Positions 53,698-62,539 of a DNA stretch of 64,000 nt are shown one piece after another. The stretch spans positions 83,488 through 147,487 of the forward strand of contig NZ_PQGA01000016.1 in assembly GCF_002917095.1 (NCBI RefSeq). The letters run 5' to 3'. The translations under genes and the position numbers were made by a program. The notes below the pieces were generated by a model, which was not told the origin of the DNA, ran no database searches, and saw only the letters and a list, made by a program, of their open reading frames with translations. Position 1 is the stretch's first letter, and the number at the start of each line of letters is the position of its first letter. The DNA is from Paraburkholderia eburnea (GTDB lineage: Bacteria > Pseudomonadota > Gammaproteobacteria > Burkholderiales > Burkholderiaceae).

Positions 53698-55014
53698 GTG
53701 GGAATGCAAGCGACTGTCGCGCTGGGAGACGCCCACGCGGGCGCTCCGTCCGTATCCCGGGCCTATGCCTGGTGTGTCTTCGCACTGACCTTCGGCCTGT
53801 TGCTGGCCGATTACATGTCGCGCCAGGTGCTCAACGCCGTTTTTCCGTTGCTCAAGGCCCAATGGCTGCTCACGGATACACAGTTAGGATCGCTGAGTAG
53901 TGTGGTGGCAGTGATGGTGGGCCTCTTGACCTTTCCGCTCTCGCTGCTCGCGGATCGTTGGGGGCGCGTGAGGAGTCTCATCCTCATGGCCGTGCTGTGG
54001 AGTTTCGCCACGCTCGGCTGCGCGGTATCGGCCAACTACGGACAGATGTTCGCTGCGCGCTTCTTTGTGGGCGTAGGAGAGGCCGCATACGGGAGCGTGG
54101 GCCTCGCGGTGGTGCTCAGCGTATTCCCGTCGCATCTGCGCGCAACGCTCTCGGGCTCCTTCCTCGCCGGCGGATCGTTTGGCTCCATGCTCGGCATGGC
54201 GTTGAGCGGCATCGTGGCCGCGCATTTCGGCTGGCGCTGGTCGTTCGCCACGATGGCGGTGTTCGGTCTCGTGCTCGCCATGATCTATCGGCTGGTTGTG
54301 ACCGAGCGGCGCCTTGCGCCCGAGCGTGCACTCGCGGCGGCAGGCCCCGCACGCGTCGCCAGGCCTCGCTTCACGCCGCGAGGCCTGGCGCGCGCGTTGT
54401 TCGCGTCAAAGTCGGTCGGTTTTGCTTACGTGGGCTGCGGCGTTCAATTGATTCTTCCGGGCGCGCTGTTCGCGTGGCTGCCGAGTTACCTCGTGCGCGG
54501 CTATGCGATGCGGCTCGACCGCGCGAGCGTGCTGGCCGCCGTCTTCGTGTTGACATCCGGGCTGGGCATGGTGCTGTGCGGCATCCTGACCGATCGCATC
54601 AGCCGCCGCCAGGCGATGCGCAAATGGACCATGGCCGTGGTGTATTGCACGTGCGCGTTCGTGGCGCTCGGCACGGCGTTTCACCTGCAGTCGGGGCCGT
54701 TGCAGCTCGTGCTGATCGGTGTCGGCATGTTCTTCGCACCGGGCGTGTGCGGCCCGACGGGCGCGCTCGTAGCCGAACTCACGCCGCCCTCGATTCACGC
54801 GACGGCGATGGCGCTCTGGGCGCTCGCCAACAACCTGCTCGGCCTGGCCGCCGGCCCGCTCGTCGCCGGCATGATCGCGGACCGCATGGGACTGTATATA
54901 GCGCTGCAATTGATACCGTTCGCGGCGCTCGGCGCTGCGCTGCTGTTCGCGTTTGGCAAGCGGCACTATCGGGGCGACCTCGCGCGCAGGGAGGCGGCGC
55001 AGCGCGAAGTCTAA
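53698..55014 (+). CDS. MFS transporter 2
   Basis: A 438-residue paralogue of the transporter at 38.8 kb: DYMSRQVLNAVFPLLKA, LLADRWGRVRSL, FFVGVGEAAYGSVG. It has twelve hydrophobic segments. The start is the GTG preceded by AAGGAG at the correct distance; an ATG two codons later is possible. The gene ends the catabolic run and precedes a porin, as in the first module. Confidence 0.87.
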   Translation: MGMQATVALGDAHAGAPSVSRAYAWCVFALTFGLLLADYMSRQVLNAVFPLLKAQWLLTDTQLGSLSSVVAVMVGLLTFPLSLLADRWGRVRSLILMAVLWSFATLGCAVSANYGQMFAARFFVGVGEAAYGSVGLAVVLSVFPSHLRATLSGSFLAGGSFGSMLGMALSGIVAAHFGWRWSFATMAVFGLVLAMIYRLVVTERRLAPERALAAAGPARVARPRFTPRGLARALFASKSVGFAYVGCGVQLILPGALFAWLPSYLVRGYAMRLDRASVLAAVFVLTSGLGMVLCGILTDRISRRQAMRKWTMAVVYCTCAFVALGTAFHLQSGPLQLVLIGVGMFFAPGVCGPTGALVAELTPPSIHATAMALWALANNLLGLAAGPLVAGMIADRMGLYIALQLIPFAALGAALLFAFGKRHYRGDLARREAAQREV

Positions 55015-55167
55015 GCGCTGCGGCGGCAACCGGCGGCGCGTGAAGGAGGAAACCACGACAAGACAAGAAAAGAACAACAACAAGAAATCAGCAAGCCGTT
55101 GAATACAAGGAAGACAACAAGCCCGAAAAGCAGGAAGCGGCCTTGACAACAGTTTGGAGGAGACAGC
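55015..55167 (+). other. A/G-rich untranslated leader upstream of porin 2
   Basis: About 150 bases, from 55055 on unusually rich in A and with repeated ACAA/GAA elements (GACAAGACAAGAAAAGAACA at 55056). No open frame spans it. An unstructured A-rich mRNA leader is likely; it contrasts with the GC-rich surroundings. Confidence 0.45.
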
Positions 55168-56292
55168 ATGAAACGGAAGTTGAGCGTCGTGGCCGTACTC
55201 GCGGTCACGGCAGGCACGGCCCAGGCGCAATCGTCGGTGACGCTATATGGCGCCATCGATACGGGCCTGTTCTATCAGAGCACAGCAGCTGCATCGTTCG
55301 CGTCGAGCGCGAAGAATCTGGGCCACGTTTTCGCATTGAAGGACGCGGGCGTTTATTCCAGCTTCTGGGGCATCAAGGGTGTCGAGGATATCGGCGGCGG
55401 CTACAAGGTCAATTTCCGGCTGCAAGGCGTGTTCAACAGCGGCAACGGCAAGCTCGGCCTCGCGGACACGACCGGCGGCACGGCCGTGTTCAACCAGCAG
55501 ACCACCATTGGCGTTTCGGGGCCATTCGGCTCGATCGATTTTGGGCGGCAGTTCACGCCCATGATCTACGCCATGGCGGACACCGACGTGCGCTCGGCGC
55601 AGTACTTCGGCAGCATTCTGAGCGCGTGGCTCGGCTTGAACCAGGCGGCGAACTGGAACGGCACGAACACGAACGTGCCGATTGGCGCGCTGTACGACAG
55701 CAATGCGATCGTCTATCAGTCGCCGAAGTTTTACGGCGTGTCGGCCGGCCTCGAATATGCGCCGGGCGGAGTGCCGGGGCAAATTCAGGGCGGCACGCGC
55801 GAGTCGGCCGTGCTCAAGTATTCGAACTACGGCCTGAACCTTGCCGCGGTCTACTACAACGCCCACGATACGAACCTGCCGGCCACCGTGTCCGCCACCG
55901 GACTCGACAACAACCGCTTCTACTATCTGGGCGCCAAATACACGTTCCACTCGCTTTCGATCTCGGCTTCCTACGGCATCGGCAAGAATCCGTCGAACGC
56001 GGCGCAGGCCGACTATGAAATGATTTCGGGCGGTATCGGCTATCAGTTCACGCCTTTCTTGAAAGTCACGTCGGGTTTCTATTATCTGAAGGATCGCAAC
56101 AACTCGACGAACCATTCGAGCGAATACGCGCTCGGGGCGGAGTACGGCTTATCCAAGCGGACCCTGCTTTACGCACAGGTGGGATACGTCGCGAACCACG
56201 GCACCATGAACCAGACGATTACCTATGGCGAGCCCGTCGCACCCGGCGTTTCGACCACTGCAGCGATGCTTGGCATTCGCCATACCTTCTGA
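55168..56292 (+). CDS. Outer-membrane porin 2
   Basis: A 374-residue Burkholderia-type porin with signal peptide MKRKLSVVAVLAVTAGTAQA before QSSVTLYG. Family blocks are SVTLYGAIDTGLFY, WGIKGVEDIGGGYK and FGRQFTPMIY, ending LGIRHTF. GGAGGAG precedes the ATG. It lies downstream of MFS 2, repeating the transporter-porin pairing of the first BKACE module. Confidence 0.88.
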   Translation: MKRKLSVVAVLAVTAGTAQAQSSVTLYGAIDTGLFYQSTAAASFASSAKNLGHVFALKDAGVYSSFWGIKGVEDIGGGYKVNFRLQGVFNSGNGKLGLADTTGGTAVFNQQTTIGVSGPFGSIDFGRQFTPMIYAMADTDVRSAQYFGSILSAWLGLNQAANWNGTNTNVPIGALYDSNAIVYQSPKFYGVSAGLEYAPGGVPGQIQGGTRESAVLKYSNYGLNLAAVYYNAHDTNLPATVSATGLDNNRFYYLGAKYTFHSLSISASYGIGKNPSNAAQADYEMISGGIGYQFTPFLKVTSGFYYLKDRNNSTNHSSEYALGAEYGLSKRTLLYAQVGYVANHGTMNQTITYGEPVAPGVSTTAAMLGIRHTF

Positions 56293-56321
56293 TTTCGCGA
56301 TCGGCCAACAGGAGCATTTCG

Positions 56322-56693
56322 ATGAATAAAATAGGATTCCTGCATATTTGCATGACTGCGTCGATTGCCGCCTTGCTTGCAAGCACGCCAGCGGGCGTCT
56401 GGGCACAGGGCAGCGAGACGGTGGGGGCATCGGCGGCGCCTGCCGCATCTACAGCGAAGGAGATGCGCAAGGCGAACCGCGCGTTGAGTCGCAAAGTGTA
56501 TGCCGCGCTCGCGAAGCGCAAGGAGATCGAGGCTGGGAGCATCAGCGTCGTGGCGCGCGATGGCGCTGTGACGCTCAACGGCTCGGTCACGGAAGCCAGC
56601 CAGATCGAAACCGTGATCGGCGTCGCGAAGACCGTGCCTGGTGTGAAATCGGTGACCAGCAAGCTCTCCGTGCAGCGGCCTATTGGGGAGTAG
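56322..56693 (+). CDS. BON-domain periplasmic protein
   Basis: A 123-residue exported protein with a signal peptide (about residues 1-29, ending VWA-QG) and one BON domain (about 55-118): ALAKRKEIEAGSISVVARDG and GVAKTVPGVKSVTSKLSV. BON domains bind phospholipid or peptidoglycan-associated surfaces. It is 29 bases after the porin and may be co-transcribed. Confidence 0.82.
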   Translation: MNKIGFLHICMTASIAALLASTPAGVWAQGSETVGASAAPAASTAKEMRKANRALSRKVYAALAKRKEIEAGSISVVARDGAVTLNGSVTEASQIETVIGVAKTVPGVKSVTSKLSVQRPIGE

Positions 56694-56798
56694 GGGGAAT
56701 GGTTGCGCCGGCAGGTCGGCAAGCCCGCAGACCTATGCCCGAGACAAAGACCCGGCGGGCGCGCGCAGGAGCATGCCCGCCAGAACGAGGACATACGC

Positions 56799-57200
56799 AT
56801 GACCATAGACACTCATTCCGAGGATCCGGCCACGCCGGTTTGCGACGCAATGCGCCAGAGCGGCGCCTGGAACCCGCTCTGGGATCCATTCGCCCAACTC
56901 GACGCGGCGTGGACCGAGCAGTTCATGGCGCTGGCCGTCGTGCCGCACGAGGTACTCGACCCCAAGACGATCGAGTTCCTCTCCATCGCGGTCAACGCCG
57001 CTTGCACGCACATGTATGCGCCGGGTGTGCGCCGGCATATACGGCGCGCGCTCGATCTGGGCGCGACACCCGAGGAAATCGTTGCGGTGCTGCAAGGCGT
57101 GGTGACGATGGGCATCCATAGCATGAGTCTCGGCGCACCCATCCTGCTCGAAGAGCTCGAACGGCGTGGCCACCGGCCAAAACAGCAAGCAGAAGCCTAG
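56799..57200 (+). CDS. Carboxymuconolactone decarboxylase-family protein
   Basis: A 133-residue all-helical protein of the CMD/AhpD family: TIEFLSIAVNAACTHMYAPG followed by VRRHIRRALDLGATPEEIVA. The C-T-H region has a single Cys rather than the C-x2-C pair of AhpD, so thiol peroxidase activity is doubtful and a decarboxylase or structural role is more likely. Start at ATG 56799 after GAGGAC. It is last in the + strand run. Confidence 0.8.
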   Translation: MTIDTHSEDPATPVCDAMRQSGAWNPLWDPFAQLDAAWTEQFMALAVVPHEVLDPKTIEFLSIAVNAACTHMYAPGVRRHIRRALDLGATPEEIVAVLQGVVTMGIHSMSLGAPILLEELERRGHRPKQQAEA

Positions 57201-57401
57201 CCGATAGAGCAAAACGCGAATCGCGATTTGGACCGGGATAAATGGAATGAATTCAGGCTGCCTATCTGCCAAGGAAACGCGGAAAGAGGCGGCCCCTCGC
57301 GGGCTGACGGCACCAGCGTGTTCCTCATGAAAGGCGAAATTTCAGGGGCGCTCATTGACCATGATCTGGCCGAAGGTTGCCGCTACCCGCGATACGAAGC
57401 G

Positions 57402-57449
57402 ATCGGTACAACCGTGAGTGTGAGCGTCGGGACACGGCACAGGTTCTGA
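57402..57449 (+). pseudogene. Possible C-terminal remnant of a porin
   Basis: The end of a short frame reads GTTVSVSVGTRHRF and stop, the pattern of the last beta strand and terminal Phe of Burkholderia porins. No matching upstream barrel is present, so it may be a fragment left by recombination. Only about 16 residues support it. Confidence 0.4.
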
Positions 57450-57489
57450 CGCGCGACGAGCTGCCCGGACTTGCTCGCCGCGCAATCGC

Positions 57490-59424
57490 TCAAGGCTCGA
57501 CGACGTTGAAATCGCCGTCGAATTGATCTAGCGATTCGAGCAGTTCACGGAATAGTGCAGTCTTGCCTTCGAGCTGGATATCGCGCGCCGCCAGGGCGTC
57601 GCGAAAACCGGTTTCGCCGCAGAGGATGCGATTCAGCGTCTGTCTTGACATCGATACGTGAAGATCGACCGGCGCATTCGCACTTGAGTCCAGCCACGTA
57701 AGCGCGCCATGCTGAAGATTGAGCACGAAGCGCCGCTGAAGATCGGTGAAAAGCCACGAAATCCGCATCCTTAGATGCTGTGCCTTGAGTCCGTCGACGC
57801 GCACTGCCAGATAGTCGAAGAACATCGTTTCGGTGATGGCGCACACCATGTCCCGGCTGCGATTGCTGAACTGGGTCGACGCGTTGCGCCCATGCCGCAG
57901 TTCGCGCGCACCGAGCAGGAACGCGTTGCGCCACGTTGCCGACTCGGCCTGATAGCCCATCTGTTCGAGCGCCGCGGCACCCAGTTCGCGTGCCTCGCGC
58001 AGATCCGGCTGCGCAAACACGAGATGATTCATGACCTGTGCGACCCAGCGATATTCGCCGCGCTCGAAATCGGCGTGTGCGCGTTCGAGCATGGCCTGCG
58101 GGCCTCCCATGTATTCGACGTAGCGCGGTGCCGCCATCTCGGGGGGCAGTGCGTGAAGATTGGCCGGGTTCCCGTCGTACCAGCTCAAATAGTACTGATA
58201 GATGGCCTTGACGTTGTGTGAAAGCGTTCCGTAGTAACCGCGTGTGTGCCATCTGCCGCGCAGCGCGTCGGGCAGGCGAATCTGCTCGGCGATTTCCACA
58301 GCCGTCAGGCCGCGATTCATCATCCGCACGGTCTGGTCGTGCAGGAATTTGTAGAGATCGCGCTGCGCCTCAAGATAATTGACGATGCGCGCGTTGCCCC
58401 AGGTCGGCCAGTTGTGTTGCGCGAACACAACCTCGGCCTCGCGTCCGTAACGCTCCAGCGAGTCGCCAAGATAACGCGACCATAACTGCGCGTTGCGCAC
58501 CTGCGCGCCGCGCAGCGGACACAGGTTGTGCAGCGAACGCGTGCCGTTCTCGGCGAGATTGAGCGCGCGCTCGGCGGGAAACCAGAAATGCATTTCGGCG
58601 GGCGCTTCGCTTTCGGGGGTGAGCTGAAACACGATCTCCACGCCGTCGATCACGTGCGTTTCGGTGGCTTCGCGAATCAGTTGCGTGGGCGCAATCAACG
58701 TGATCGTGCCGCGCGGGATGCTCTTGCCCATGCCCGCGTCGATCTGGCAGCAGGCATTGCGTGCGAGCGTGTGGCCGAACTGGAACTGCGCGCGGCGCGC
58801 CATGGCCGTGCCAGCCATTACGTTTTCGGAGATCGCTTCTTCCATGAAGCCGGCCGGCGCGATGATCGCAGCCTTGCCCGCCGCGACGTCGGCCTCACTG
58901 ACCACGCCGCGCACGCCGCCGAAGTGATCCGCGTGGCTGTGGCTGTAGATGACGGCGACGACGGGCCGCCGTGGCCGATGCGTGAAATAGAGATCGAGTG
59001 CCGCCGCGGCCGTCTCCTTGCACGTGAGCGGATCGATGACGATCAGTCCGCTCTCTCCCTCGATGAACGTGACGTTCGAGACATCGAATCCACGGACCTG
59101 CCAGATGCGTTCGGTTACCTTGAACAGGCCGTGCAGCGTATTGAGCCGGGCGTGGCGCCATAACGCGGGGTTCGCGGTGACGGGTGCCGTCGCCTCGTCG
59201 AGGAATGCGTAGTCGGCAAGGCTCCAGACGAGTTGATCGTATTCGCCGCGAATCTCGGCGTCGGGAATCGTGGCGACGAAGCCGCGCTGGGCGTCGAGTA
59301 TTTCGTGAGGATCGTCCTCGGGCAAGTCGAGCCGGGCGGTTTCGTGCGCGGCAATCGTTGCGGCCGTGGCAGGCAGTGCGCCGCCGGCTGCTTCGAAATC
59401 TATCGGATGGTTCGGGTGATTCAT
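57490..59424 (-). CDS. SdsA-type alkyl sulfatase (metallo-beta-lactamase fold)
   Basis: A 644-residue alkyl sulfatase that hydrolyses primary or secondary alkyl sulfates to alcohol and sulfate. The dinuclear Zn motif is VIYSHSHADHFGGVRG near residues 158-173; further ligands include the Glu/His area TPESEAPAEMHFW and FAQHNWPTWGN. The C-terminal third is the helical dimerisation domain plus an SCP2-like domain, as in SdsA1/BDS1. Most members have a signal peptide; none is evident here, so it may be cytosolic. It lies 40 bases downstream of a GMC alcohol dehydrogenase, which could oxidise the alcohol it makes. Confidence 0.9.
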   Translation of the reverse strand: MNHPNHPIDFEAAGGALPATAATIAAHETARLDLPEDDPHEILDAQRGFVATIPDAEIRGEYDQLVWSLADYAFLDEATAPVTANPALWRHARLNTLHGLFKVTERIWQVRGFDVSNVTFIEGESGLIVIDPLTCKETAAAALDLYFTHRPRRPVVAVIYSHSHADHFGGVRGVVSEADVAAGKAAIIAPAGFMEEAISENVMAGTAMARRAQFQFGHTLARNACCQIDAGMGKSIPRGTITLIAPTQLIREATETHVIDGVEIVFQLTPESEAPAEMHFWFPAERALNLAENGTRSLHNLCPLRGAQVRNAQLWSRYLGDSLERYGREAEVVFAQHNWPTWGNARIVNYLEAQRDLYKFLHDQTVRMMNRGLTAVEIAEQIRLPDALRGRWHTRGYYGTLSHNVKAIYQYYLSWYDGNPANLHALPPEMAAPRYVEYMGGPQAMLERAHADFERGEYRWVAQVMNHLVFAQPDLREARELGAAALEQMGYQAESATWRNAFLLGARELRHGRNASTQFSNRSRDMVCAITETMFFDYLAVRVDGLKAQHLRMRISWLFTDLQRRFVLNLQHGALTWLDSSANAPVDLHVSMSRQTLNRILCGETGFRDALAARDIQLEGKTALFRELLESLDQFDGDFNVVEP

Positions 59425-59464
59425 GTCAAAGTCCCTATTCTTTTCGCCGGTCGCAGTTGGGGAG

Positions 59465-61132
59465 TCAATGCGCGGCGGCGCGGATCATGTCGGCCGCTTT
59501 CTCGCCGATCATCATTGCGGGCGCATTGGTATTGCCTCCGATCAGCGTCGGCATGATCGAGCAATCGACCACACGCAGGCCGTCGAAGCCATGCACGCGA
59601 AGCGTCGGGTCGACCACTGCGAGGCGATCGTTAGCGGCGCCCATCTTGCAGGTGCCAACAGGGTGGTAGAGGCAATCCGCGTGAGCGCGCACGAACTCGC
59701 GCAGGCTCGCTTCGTCCGCGAAACTCTCGCTCTTCATTTCACGGCCGCCGAGACTCCTGAGCGCGGGCTGGTTGAACACGTCGCGCATGATATGGATGCC
59801 GGCGATGAGCGTTTCCATGTCGCGCGGCGCCGTCATCAGTTGCGTGTCGATCCGCGGTGCGTCGCGCATGTCGGGTGAGTGCAGGCGCACGGAGCCACGG
59901 CTTTCGGGCCGCAGCACGCAGATATGCCCGGAGTAGCCATGGCCGAGCTTGCGGCGGCTGCCCATGTTGCGGTTGCCGATCAGCGCGACGGTGAACACGA
60001 GATTGAGATCGGGACGTTCTAGCTCGGGCCGGCTTTTCACGAAAGCCCCCGCCTCCACGAAGTTCGAGCTCAACATGCCTGTGCGGTCGCGCCGGTAGCG
60101 CCGCATTTCCTTGAACAGACGCAGACCGCCACGCAGCGTGGCGCCGAACAGATCGGTGCTGTCGAGCTGCGTATTGATAACGATGTCGAGATGATCCTGC
60201 AGATTCTCGCCGACTCCCGGCAGATCCTGGCGCACGTCGATGCCAAGCGCGCGCAACTGCCCGGCCGGCCCGATGCCTGAAGCGAGCAGCAGTTGCGGCG
60301 AATTGAACACGCCGCCCGATACGATCACCTCGCGCCGCGCGCGCAGCACCTGCTCGACGCCGTCGCGCGCGACGACCACGCCTACCGCGCGCCGTCCTTC
60401 GAACACGATGCGCAACGCCTGCGCACCCGTCATGACATGCAGGTTCGGGCGGCCGCCGTTGTAGCGTCCATCGGTGGTCTTGCCCCGGTGCAAATACGCG
60501 CGCGCGGCGTTCCATCGCTCGCCGTTGTGCTGCGTGACCTGGTAGTAGCCGAACCCTTCCTGGTCGGCGCCGTTGAAGTCGTCGTTGAGCTTGTGGCCGG
60601 CTTGCGTGGCGGCCTTGAGGAAAGACTGCGCAAAGGGGTTGGGAGAGCGAAGATCGTTGACGTAGAGCGGGCCATCGGTGCCGTGCCACGGATTTCCCGT
60701 GCCCGCGAAGCGCGGGTTATTCTCGCTGCGCAGGAAATAAGGCAGCACATCCTCGAAGCTCCAGCCGTGACAGCCAAGCGCCGCCCAGTCGTCGTAATCC
60801 CTCTGGTGCCCGCGGATATAGACCATGCCGTTCAGCGACGATGATCCGCCCAGCACGCGACGGCGGGGCTGGTAATTGGTACGTCCGCCGAGCGCCGCCT
60901 GGGGCTCGCTGTTGTATCCATAGTTGTAAGGGCCAGGCTTGACGACGGTTTTGGCGAGACCGACCGGCGTCCAGATCAGATAGTGGTCGTCGGGGCCGCC
61001 GCTTTCGATGACGGCCACGCTGGTGGTGGGCGTTTCGGCGAGGCGCCCGGCGACTGCACAACCGGCCGAGCCTGCGCCAATCACGAGATAGTCGAATTCA
61101 CCGGCGGCGGATGCCCTGGAAGAAGCAGTCAT
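59465..61132 (-). CDS. GMC-family alcohol dehydrogenase (AlkJ/BetA-like)
   Basis: A 555-residue FAD oxidoreductase. FDYLVIGAGSAGCAVAGRLA is the dinucleotide fold, RRVLGGSSSLNGMVYIRGH the GMC signature, and YHPVGTCKMG with NTNAPAMMIGEKAADM the C-terminal active-site region. AAAGGAA precedes the ATG giving MTASSRAS. It reduces the quinone pool while oxidising an alcohol to an aldehyde. It is transcribed ahead of the alkyl sulfatase with a 40-base gap, making a two-gene operon. Confidence 0.9.
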   Translation of the reverse strand: MTASSRASAAGEFDYLVIGAGSAGCAVAGRLAETPTTSVAVIESGGPDDHYLIWTPVGLAKTVVKPGPYNYGYNSEPQAALGGRTNYQPRRRVLGGSSSLNGMVYIRGHQRDYDDWAALGCHGWSFEDVLPYFLRSENNPRFAGTGNPWHGTDGPLYVNDLRSPNPFAQSFLKAATQAGHKLNDDFNGADQEGFGYYQVTQHNGERWNAARAYLHRGKTTDGRYNGGRPNLHVMTGAQALRIVFEGRRAVGVVVARDGVEQVLRARREVIVSGGVFNSPQLLLASGIGPAGQLRALGIDVRQDLPGVGENLQDHLDIVINTQLDSTDLFGATLRGGLRLFKEMRRYRRDRTGMLSSNFVEAGAFVKSRPELERPDLNLVFTVALIGNRNMGSRRKLGHGYSGHICVLRPESRGSVRLHSPDMRDAPRIDTQLMTAPRDMETLIAGIHIMRDVFNQPALRSLGGREMKSESFADEASLREFVRAHADCLYHPVGTCKMGAANDRLAVVDPTLRVHGFDGLRVVDCSIMPTLIGGNTNAPAMMIGEKAADMIRAAAH

Positions 61133-61301
61133 GCATGTTCCTTTGCGTGGCTTCGGCTCTGGAAGCCGGCCATTCATGCTTTATGTTCGCGAAAATCCGG
61201 CAGGGAACCCCGCCGGCGTGGCTGCCTGTCTCCAGCGGCAACGACCTGCGAACAGCAGGGTAGCGACGACCGGCAGTGCAAGAACCACCCGCTTCAGGTG
61301 G

Positions 61302-61406
61302 GGGAGCACCACTCTTGCCCAGTACGCGAGCCACGAATTCCAGCGCAAGCTGGCCGACAGCTTCTTCAACAGCTTGAAAAACAAACGGGTTCGCGCCGCG
61401 GGCTAG
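61302..61406 (+). pseudogene. IS3-type transposase remnant
   Basis: A short frame reads LAQYASHEFQRKLADSFFNS followed by LKNKRV. These are two conserved pieces of the IS3-family OrfB catalytic domain, the QY-S-x-x-F block and the ESFF-SLK block, joined with the stretch between them missing. So it is an internally deleted fragment, not a working gene. Confidence 0.6.
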
Positions 61407-61449
61407 CGTTGATGTAAACCTGACCCGCCTGGGAGCGGATGGCGGCTTT

Positions 61450-61707
61450 TTGCCGCCGATGCTGGCTCAGGAGCGAGCAGCGGAAATCAAGGTATTGGCA
61501 AGAAGGGGAACGGCGGTACGGGGGATGGCGCGGCAAACGGGTTTATCGCGCAACACGGTGCGCCGCTATCTGCTCAGGGGAGAAGCCCATCCCCGGGTAC
61601 AGACGCGCCTCGGGCGGGAGAATCGTCCCTGTGGGTCGTATTTCCAGATGCGACAGAGCCTCTTCGTGAATACCCAACTGGTCGTAGGTATCGAGGCGGT
61701 AGCGTAG
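61450..61707 (+). pseudogene. IS21-type IstA transposase, N-terminal remnant
   Basis: An 85-codon frame with the N-terminal helix-turn-helix of IstA: AAEIKVLARRGTAVRGMAR and TGLSRNTVRRYLLRGEAHPR. After about residue 50 the similarity breaks down and the frame stops; no catalytic domain or IstB follows. A truncated insertion-sequence relic. Confidence 0.6.
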
Positions 61708-62438
61708 CCAACGGCTGCTGCGTGAGTACGAAGGGCTGGCATTTGTCCGCGCCTACGGCATCAGGTGATGCCGTGTCTCCTTCTCGGACTGTCTGCGGAC
61801 CGCGCGGGCACCAAGTTTACAGTTTCATTTTTGCCCGATCGTCCACCACAGTGGCGGCGCGGATCTCGCTCACGCGCTGGTTTGGCGTCGGTTCATATAA
61901 GGGAAATTTCAGGAAGGCGCAAGGGTATCAGACGAGATTTACTTATATCAAACAATTTTTGACGACAATTTTCGTTCCTGATATGGTTCCCCCCAAGTTG
62001 AAGGCAGGATCCGGCTGCGCCAGCGGCTGGGCATGATCTGGCTTCACCCTCGCTGACTTCGCTCTCGGGCATTGCGGGCGTTGGGCGTGACGATGCAGCA
62101 CTTCGTCGAAGCGCCATCGGAGGAACGTTCGGTCAAGCGCGGCGACCGGCTGGAGTTTTTCGGCTTCGCGGATTCGGCGAATCTCTTCGCCGGACTCACG
62201 AATACGGCCGGAGGACTTCGGCTCGAATCGATTCCCGTGCGCTTGCCTATGGGCAAGACGCGCTCGGAAGTCGCCCCGTACGCAGAGGAAGCGGTTGTCG
62301 CCTGAGTCGGGACACCGCGGTTGTTTTAATCGGGATAGTGCCGGATAGGTCGAGACGGCCGGTGCTTTTCTGTATGAAGTTGTAAGGATGACGAAGTGAT
62401 GGATCCTCATCTGCTGCTGGCGCGAATAGGACGCTGGC
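61708..62438. other. Non-coding or decayed stretch
   Basis: Short frames on both strands show no recognisable domain. The middle part (about 61890-62000) is AT-rich compared with the rest of the window. Together with the adjacent transposase pieces it looks like decayed mobile DNA. Confidence 0.5.
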
Positions 62439-62460
62439 CGCGCCGTCTTGAGACGGCGCG
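62439..62460. repeat. Perfect inverted repeat upstream of porin 3
   Basis: CGCGCCGTCT-TG-AGACGGCGCG, two 10-base arms with a 2-base centre, 79 bases before the porin ATG. It could be a terminator stem of upstream decayed DNA, or an mRNA-leader hairpin or operator of the porin gene. Confidence 0.6.
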
Positions 62461-62539
62461 CAGATGTGCACCGTCATCTGCAGTTGAATAAAACAAAACC
62501 CCAACCAATCCAAAAATTATTCCTGGCAGTGAAATACAG

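Noticed and set aside
61722..62305. Two short plus-strand frames after the IS21 relic
   Set aside because: No domain or ribosome site; they lie in DNA that looks decayed, so they are described only as part of the non-coding stretch.
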